A DNA stretch of 9,944 bases. Source: Geothermobacter sp964501815 (lineage in GTDB: Bacteria > Desulfobacterota > Desulfuromonadia > Desulfuromonadales > Geothermobacteraceae). The DNA lies in contig CAZCUR010000089.1 in assembly GCA_964501815.1 (NCBI GenBank), positions 1-9,944 on the forward strand. Reading direction: 5' to 3'. How positions within the stretch are numbered: the first letter of the stretch is position 1; each line of letters begins with the position of its first letter. The translations under genes were made by a program, and so were the position numbers. A model generated the notes under the pieces. The model was not told the DNA's origin. It worked only from the letters and a program-made list of their open reading frames with translations, and ran no database searches. Positions 5,518 to 9,944 of this stretch are shown here, in pieces.

Positions 5518-6372
5518 TCAGCGTTCGCCCCAGAGCAGTTTGGTGCGCAGAATCTCGAAATAGTCCCGTTTCGGGCTCTTCACCAGCAGCGCGACACAGC
5601 TGGAACGGCGCACCTCGACAATATCTCCGCCCTGCAGGGGCATGCCCACCTGCCCGTCAGCGGTCAGCATCACTTCCTCATCCTGGAATTTCACCTGAAC
5701 CCGGATAACGTCCTCGTCAGACACGATAATCGGCCGGTTGGTGAGCATGTGGGGACAGATGGGAGCGATGGCCAGACAGTGCAGGCCGGGATAGATGATC
5801 GGACCTCCCGCCGCCAGGTTGTAGGCGGTCGTCCCGGTCGGAGTGGCGATGATGAGCCCATCCCCGCGAAAGGTGGTGAGGTAGTCGGCGTTGACGCTGG
5901 TTTCCATATCGATGATGCGCGCCAGCGCCCCCTTGTTGATGACCACATCGTTAAGGGTGCGGTAGCGGCCTGCGACCTGATTGTCCCGAATGACGGTCGC
6001 ATCCAGCATCATCCGGGTGGAAACATGAAAATCCCCGGCCAGCACCTGCTCCAGGGTTTCAAAGGTTTCATCCCGGGCGATTTCGGTCAGAAAACCCAGC
6101 CGGCCGAGATTGACGCCGAGAATGGGGACACGCAGTTCCCCCACCAGACGTGCCACCGAAATCAGGGTGCCGTCGCCGCCCAGAACGACGATCAGATCGA
6201 CCAGTGGGGGAATGGCGCCCGGGGGATAGCCTTCGCCGACGCTTATGGTTTCGGCCAGGACATCCTCGCAAAAGATCTCGCAGCCGCGTTCCCGCAAAAA
6301 GGTATGCACTTCGCCGGCCAGTCTGGCGGCGTCCTCGTTGTTGTGCTTGGCGTAGATACCGATGCGTTTCAA
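5518..6372 (-). CDS. nadK: NAD kinase
   Basis: A 284-aa NAD kinase, which phosphorylates NAD+ to NADP+ in the cytoplasm using ATP or polyphosphate. Visible motifs are the N-terminal MKRIGIYAK, the catalytic LGGDGTL (64-70), GVNLGRLGFLTE (86-97), LNDVVINKG (140-148) and FRGDGLIIATPTGTTAY (168-184). GGPI (189-192) follows. The only suitable start is a TTG at 6372, with GGAGGT six bases upstream; no ATG or GTG is available in frame nearby. It is the first gene of the nadK-recN-acetyltransferase run and is divergent from rarA. Confidence 0.97.
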   Translation of the reverse strand: MKRIGIYAKHNNEDAARLAGEVHTFLRERGCEIFCEDVLAETISVGEGYPPGAIPPLVDLIVVLGGDGTLISVARLVGELRVPILGVNLGRLGFLTEIARDETFETLEQVLAGDFHVSTRMMLDATVIRDNQVAGRYRTLNDVVINKGALARIIDMETSVNADYLTTFRGDGLIIATPTGTTAYNLAAGGPIIYPGLHCLAIAPICPHMLTNRPIIVSDEDVIRVQVKFQDEEVMLTADGQVGMPLQGGDIVEVRRSSCVALLVKSPKRDYFEILRTKLLWGER

Positions 6373-6379
6373 GCCACCA

Positions 6380-6414
6380 CCTCCGGAACGTAGGCAACCG
6401 CCTCTGGAATGTAG
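6380..6414. repeat. Imperfect direct repeat, 21-bp period, in the nadK promoter/leader
   Basis: CCTCCGGAACGTAG (6380-6393) and CCTCTGGAATGTAG (6401-6414) match at 12 of 14 positions, with two C/T transitions. Their starts are 21 bp apart, about two helical turns. On the minus strand the first-read copy contains the candidate -10 (TACATT) and the second contains the nadK ribosome site (GGAGG). It could be a regulator binding site or a chance duplication. Confidence 0.45.
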
Positions 6415-6436
6415 CAGATCGCCGGGTAGGCGTCCA
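6408..6436 (-). promoter_or_regulatory. Candidate nadK promoter (extended -10)
   Basis: On the minus strand, TGGACG (6436-6431, 4 of 6) and TACATT (6413-6408, 4 of 6) are separated by 17 nt. A TG dinucleotide one base before the -10 makes it an extended -10 element. The predicted start near 6401 gives a short leader of about 30 nt before the TTG codon. Confidence 0.5.
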
Positions 6437-6461
6437 TTCTTTTACCTGCTTTTTCAGCCGG

Positions 6462-6490
6462 TTGCCGCATCCCCGCCCCTGTGGTACTGT
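6462..6490 (+). promoter_or_regulatory. Candidate rarA promoter (extended -10)
   Basis: TTGCCG (6462-6467, 4 of 6) and TACTGT (6485-6490, 3 of 6) are separated by 17 nt, with TGG directly before the -10. The predicted start near 6497 gives a leader of about 55 nt. It faces away from the nadK promoter, with the two -35 boxes about 25 bp apart. Confidence 0.4.
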
Positions 6491-6501
6491 CCGCTTAGGC
6501 A

Positions 6502-6529
6502 CCGTTGGCGCCACAAACTGGCGCTCCGG
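6502..6529 (+). other. Hairpin in the rarA leader
   Basis: GCGCCA (6508-6513) pairs with TGGCGC (6519-6524) around a 5-nt loop, and an outer CCG/CGG pair (6502-6504 with 6527-6529) can extend it across a small internal loop. It lies just after the predicted transcript start and ends 22 bases before the ATG, leaving the ribosome site (AGGAGA) free. It has no T-run, so it is not a terminator. Confidence 0.4.
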
Positions 6530-6551
6530 AATCCTCAGGAGACTCCCGTCC

Positions 6552-7868
6552 ATGGACCTGTTTTCCCACAGCACCACACAGGACGCCCCGCTCGCCGAAC
6601 GGCTGCGTCCGCGCCGTCTCGACGAGGTCGTCGGCCAGAAGCATCTTCTGGCCGAAGGCAAACTGCTGCGCCGCCTGATCGACCAGGACCGGCTCACCTC
6701 GGTCATTTTCTGGGGCCCGCCCGGAACCGGCAAGACGACGCTGGCCCAGGTGATTGCCAACGGCACCCAAAGCCGTTTTGTCTTTTTCTCCGCGGTACTC
6801 GGCAGCATCAGGGAGGTCCGGGAGATTCTCGCCCGCGCCGCGGAAGAGCGCGCTCACTACGGCCGCCGCACCCTGCTGTTCGTCGACGAAATCCACCGGT
6901 TCAACAAGGCCCAGCAGGACGCCTTTTTGCCGGCGGTGGAAAAGGGGGACATCATCCTCATCGGCGCCACGACCGAAAATCCCAGTTTTGAAGTCAATGC
7001 CGCGCTGCTGTCACGTTCGCGCGTCTTTGTGCTGGAACCACTGCAACCGGAGGATCTGAAGACTCTGATCCGCAGGGCCCTGGACGATCCGCGCGGGCTG
7101 GCCGATCGCCGTCTGGACATCGATGCGGACGCGCTCGATTTTCTCGCCGAAAAGGCCCACGGCGACGCCCGGGTCGCCCTGGGAGCACTGGAACTGGCGG
7201 CCGCTGTGGCCGAAGACGGGCGCATCACCCTGGCCCTGATGGAGGAGACCCTGCAGAGCAAGGCACTGCTCTACGACAAGGGGGGCGAGGAGCACTACAA
7301 TGTCATCTCCGCCTTCATCAAGAGCATGCGTGGCTCCGATCCGGACGCCGCCCTCTACTGGCTGGCGCGCATGCTCGAAGCGGGCGAGGACCCTCTGTTC
7401 ATCGCCCGGCGCATGGTCATCTTCGCCTCGGAGGATGTCGGCAACGCCGATCCCCGGGCCCTGCAGATCGCCCTGGCGGTGCAACAGGCGGTTCACTTCG
7501 TCGGGCTGCCCGAAGCGCGCATCAACCTGGCCCAGGGGGTGACCTACCTGGCTTCGGCGCCCAAGAGCAACGCCAGCTACATCGGCATCAAAAAGGCCCA
7601 GGCCGAAGTGCGCAGAAGCGGTGCCCTGCCGGTGCCCAAACACCTGCGCAACGCTCCGACCAAACTGATGAAGCAGCTCGACTACGGCCGCGACTACCGC
7701 TATGCCCACGACTACAAGGAGGGTGTGGCGCCCCAGTCCCATCTGCCGGACCAGCTGCAGGGGACCTCCTTCTACCAGCCCACCGAGCGGGGCTACGAAA
7801 AGACCATCGGCGAAAGGCTGGCCTGGTACCGGCAACTGCAGCGCAATGGGGAGAAGAAAAAGTCATGA
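6552..7868 (+). CDS. rarA: Replication-associated recombination protein RarA (MgsA), AAA+ ATPase
   Basis: A 438-aa clamp-loader-like AAA+ ATPase that acts at stalled replication forks, interacting with SSB in characterised homologues. Visible features are the N-terminal PLAERLRPRRLDEVVGQKHL (13-32), Walker A GPPGTGKT (55-62), Walker B LLFVDEIHRF (108-117), sensor 1 IGATTENPSFEV (137-148) and the sensor-2 region GDARVALGALE. The C-terminal tetramerisation part is also typical (HYNVISAFIKSMRGSDPDAA, then YLASAPKSNASY). The ATG at 6552 has AGGAGA nine bases upstream. The reading frame stays open to 6150, but the upstream part is antisense to nadK and unlike the family. Its stop overlaps the next start (ATGA). 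Length is normal and all motifs are intact. Confidence 0.97.
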   Translation: MDLFSHSTTQDAPLAERLRPRRLDEVVGQKHLLAEGKLLRRLIDQDRLTSVIFWGPPGTGKTTLAQVIANGTQSRFVFFSAVLGSIREVREILARAAEERAHYGRRTLLFVDEIHRFNKAQQDAFLPAVEKGDIILIGATTENPSFEVNAALLSRSRVFVLEPLQPEDLKTLIRRALDDPRGLADRRLDIDADALDFLAEKAHGDARVALGALELAAAVAEDGRITLALMEETLQSKALLYDKGGEEHYNVISAFIKSMRGSDPDAALYWLARMLEAGEDPLFIARRMVIFASEDVGNADPRALQIALAVQQAVHFVGLPEARINLAQGVTYLASAPKSNASYIGIKKAQAEVRRSGALPVPKHLRNAPTKLMKQLDYGRDYRYAHDYKEGVAPQSHLPDQLQGTSFYQPTERGYEKTIGERLAWYRQLQRNGEKKKS

Positions 7869-8272
7869 GAAGCGCCTGTCTTTTGGCCTGGGCCCTGCTG
7901 CTGCTCGCGGCTCCAGCTCACGCCGCCGACTGGGGCCCCTGGCCGACACCGAAAAAGGCCTCGCACACCCCGGCGGGGGCAGGCGGTCCGTTCGATCAGG
8001 CTATTCACTTTTTCCAGACCACCATCTCCCGGGTCGATGGCGACCGCTGTCCCATGTATCCGACCTGCTCCGCCTACGCCCGGCAGGCCATCGCCCGGCG
8101 CGGTCCCTGGCTGGGGCTGCTGCTGACCATTGACCGGCTGATCCATGAAAACGATCCTGAGGCCAAAACGAACCCCATCCAGGTCGGCGACCGGCTGCGT
8201 TATGATGATCCGGTGACAGCCAGCGACTTCTGGCTGCCACCCCTGCCGCCGGCCCCTTCCGGCACCCGCTGA
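7865..8272 (+). CDS. yidD: YidD-domain protein with signal peptide
   Basis: A 135-aa protein with a YidD-type core (about 42-97): FDQAIHFFQTTIS, then RCPMYPTCSAYARQAI (61-76), then GPWLGLLLTIDRLIHE. YidD proteins are small membrane-associated factors that aid YidC/Sec insertion of inner-membrane proteins. This one differs from the standard short form. It starts with a clear Sec signal peptide (hydrophobic 5-16, likely cleavage after AHA, residue 20), lacks the usual RC-x-P and GG-x-DPVP tail, and has a proline-rich end. The domain would therefore be exported to the periplasm, so the standard function may not apply. C62 and C68 of the core are kept. The start overlaps the rarA stop (ATGA). Family membership is fairly sure; the role is not. 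Confidence 0.8.
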   Translation: MRSACLLAWALLLLAAPAHAADWGPWPTPKKASHTPAGAGGPFDQAIHFFQTTISRVDGDRCPMYPTCSAYARQAIARRGPWLGLLLTIDRLIHENDPEAKTNPIQVGDRLRYDDPVTASDFWLPPLPPAPSGTR

Positions 8273-8284
8273 CAGGACCGCCAC

Positions 8285-9944
8285 ATGGAGACCGCCTTCC
8301 TCGCCGACCTGCTCATCCTGCTCGGACTCGCGCTGGCGGTCGCCTGGGGCTGCAGCCGGCTGCGCCAGTCACCCGTGGTCGGTTACCTGATTGCCGGTAT
8401 CATCCTCGGCCCTTCCGGCCTGCACCTGATCGCGAACGAGGCCCAGGTCGCCCAGGCGGCTGAACTTGGCGTCATCCTGCTGCTGTTCAGTATCGGCCTT
8501 GAATTCTCGCCCGGACGCCTGCTGCGATTCAAAACCCTGCTTTTGCGCGGCGGTATGGTACAGACCCTGGCCACCGGTCTGGCCCTGTTCGTCCTGCTAT
8601 GGATAGCCGGCCTGTCCACGGCAACAGCGGCGACGCTCGCCATGGCCCTGACACTTTCTTCGACCGCAGTTGTCCTCAAGCTGTTCCAGGAACAGGGATC
8701 GACCGATTCGCCACACGGTCGGGCCAGTCTGGCCATCCTGCTGGCCCAGGACATCCTGGTGGTTTTTTTCATGGTGCTGCTTCCGGTTCTTGCAGGCAGG
8801 CAGACAGGGTTTGCTCCACTTGAAATCCTCAAGGCGCTGCTGCTTCTGGTCGGCCTGGTGCTGTTTGCCCGCAAAGGCCTCAACCCGCTTCTCAAGGCCA
8901 TCCTGGCGACGAGAGCCCGGGAACTGTTCCGCATCTGCATCCTTTTCATCGTCCTGGGAACGGCCTGGCTGACGCACGAGGCCGGTCTTTCCCTGGCCCT
9001 GGGAGCATTCCTGGCAGGGATGGCGTTGTCAGACTCCGACTACGCCCACCAGGTCCTGTCCGATATCGTTCCTTTCCGCGACACCTTTCTGGCCATCTTC
9101 TTTATTTCCGTCGGCATGCTGGTCGACATCGGCACCCTGACCGACAATCTCTTCCTGGTACTTGGCGGACTCATCCTGCTGTCATTGCTGAAAACAGCAG
9201 GCGCCTCGGCAGCCGCCCTGGTCTGTGGCTATCCGGCACGCATCGCCCTGCTGGTCGGCCTGGCCCTGTTTCAGGTCGGTGAATTCTCCTTCCTGCTCCT
9301 CGGCCAAGCCGCCCGCCTCGAACTGGTGTCCCTCCAGACCTATCAGGTCACCCTGGCCATCATCGCCCTGAGCATGATGATCACCCCCCTTGTCTTCGCG
9401 CACAGCGAAAAGCTCGCAGCCCGCTTCCGGACAAGCGGCAGGAGGGACAGCGAACCGTCCGACAGCCAGAGACTGCAGGGGCTGAGCGGACACGTGATCA
9501 TCGCCGGCTACGGGGTATCAGGACGCAACCTCGGCTGGCTGCTGACACAGACCAGCATCCCGCACCTGTTCATTGAGATCGGTGGTCTCGGCATAGAACA
9601 GGGACGGAAAGCGGGCGCCGACATCCTGTTCGGAGACGCGACGTCACCTGAGGTTCTGCAATCTGCCGGCATCAACCGGGCCCGGGCCCTGGTGCTGACC
9701 ATCAACGATCCGGCCGCCCTGCATCGGGCGGTTCGCATCGCCCGGGATCTGGACTCGAGAATCCCCATCCTGGTACGCAGCCGCTACGTCCTGGAGGAAG
9801 AGCACCTCTGCAAACTTGGTGCCACCACGGTGGTGAGCGAGGAATTTGAGTCGAGCCTGCAACTCGGCATGACCCTCCTGCTCACTCTTGGGCAGCCCGA
9901 AGGCCGGGTTCTCAAATTGGCCAACAATTTGCGCAACCTGCGGG
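8285..9944 (+). CDS. Kef-type (CPA2) cation:proton antiporter with RCK domain, 3' end missing
   Basis: An open reading frame of at least 553 codons, cut by the window edge. Residues 1-375 form a polytopic Na+/H+ exchanger domain of the CPA2/Kef group: VVGYLIAGIILGPSGL (31-46), LLLFSIGLEFSP (65-76), SSTAVVLKLF (125-134), the conserved AQD (154-156), FFISVGMLVD (272-281) and FQVGEFSFLL (329-338). After a polar linker, an RCK/TrkA-N nucleotide-binding domain starts at about 402 with VIIAGYGVSGRNL (404-416). It continues through LFGDATSPEVL (448-458) and should regulate transport through bound nucleotide. The product would exchange K+ or Na+ for H+ at the inner membrane. The ATG is 12 nt after the YidD stop, with AGGA seven bases upstream, so it is probably in the rarA operon. 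The frame was translated by hand without interruption. Ion specificity cannot be told. Confidence 0.93.
   Translation, partial: METAFLADLLILLGLALAVAWGCSRLRQSPVVGYLIAGIILGPSGLHLIANEAQVAQAAELGVILLLFSIGLEFSPGRLLRFKTLLLRGGMVQTLATGLALFVLLWIAGLSTATAATLAMALTLSSTAVVLKLFQEQGSTDSPHGRASLAILLAQDILVVFFMVLLPVLAGRQTGFAPLEILKALLLLVGLVLFARKGLNPLLKAILATRARELFRICILFIVLGTAWLTHEAGLSLALGAFLAGMALSDSDYAHQVLSDIVPFRDTFLAIFFISVGMLVDIGTLTDNLFLVLGGLILLSLLKTAGASAAALVCGYPARIALLVGLALFQVGEFSFLLLGQAARLELVSLQTYQVTLAIIALSMMITPLVFAHSEKLAARFRTSGRRDSEPSDSQRLQGLSGHVIIAGYGVSGRNLGWLLTQTSIPHLFIEIGGLGIEQGRKAGADILFGDATSPEVLQSAGINRARALVLTINDPAALHRAVRIARDLDSRIPILVRSRYVLEEEHLCKLGATTVVSEEFESSLQLGMTLLLTLGQPEGRVLKLANNLRNLR

Noticed and set aside
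5056..6393. 445-aa plus-strand open frame opposite nadK and recN
   Set aside because: Both minus-strand genes have complete family motifs; the opposite frame has none.
6150..6551. N-terminal extension of the rarA frame
   Set aside because: It is arginine-rich, antisense to nadK, and unlike RarA. The ATG at 6552 has a proper ribosome site and starts the family homology.

Overview
The window is GC-rich, densely packed bacterial chromosome with about nine genes. Its gene families and order (nadK, recN, a short ArgA-like acetyltransferase and an M23 peptidase on the minus strand; rarA, a YidD-domain protein and a Kef-type antiporter on the plus strand) suggest a Desulfuromonadota (Geobacter/Desulfuromonas-like) organism. 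That placement is an inference from protein style and gene order, not from a marker gene.

Region 1 (1-2191, minus strand) is a two-gene CRISPR accessory operon. It contains cas6 (crRNA-maturation endoribonuclease) and a NE0113-family CARF/ring-nuclease-type protein, translationally coupled by an ATGA overlap. A 16-nt near-perfect palindrome occurs once just after the operon, where it forms a terminator-like hairpin, and once just before it, in the predicted 5' leader. At the left edge, a strong Shine-Dalgarno sequence and an ATG show that another minus-strand gene starts at position 3 and runs out of the window. No CRISPR array, cas1/cas2 or effector gene is visible.

Region 2 (2366-6372, minus strand) is a housekeeping run: nadK (NAD kinase), recN (double-strand-break repair SMC-like ATPase), a GNAT/ArgA-like N-acetyltransferase and a membrane-anchored M23 peptidoglycan endopeptidase. 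The first three are tightly spaced. The peptidase has its own leader, with a consensus -35 box that overlaps the acetyltransferase stop codon.

Region 3 (6373-6551) is a 179-bp divergent promoter region between nadK and rarA, with a candidate extended -10 promoter in each direction and a 21-bp-period direct repeat next to nadK.

Region 4 (6552-9944, plus strand) is rarA (replication-fork AAA+ ATPase), a secreted YidD-domain protein (ATGA overlap) and a CPA2/Kef-type cation:proton antiporter with an RCK/TrkA-N domain, cut by the window edge. Three genes (cas6, the M23 peptidase and nadK) appear to use TTG start codons.

The most interesting part is the cas6/NE0113 module, with its paired palindromes and the unusual C-terminal domain of the NE0113 protein. 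I see no clearly new defence system.
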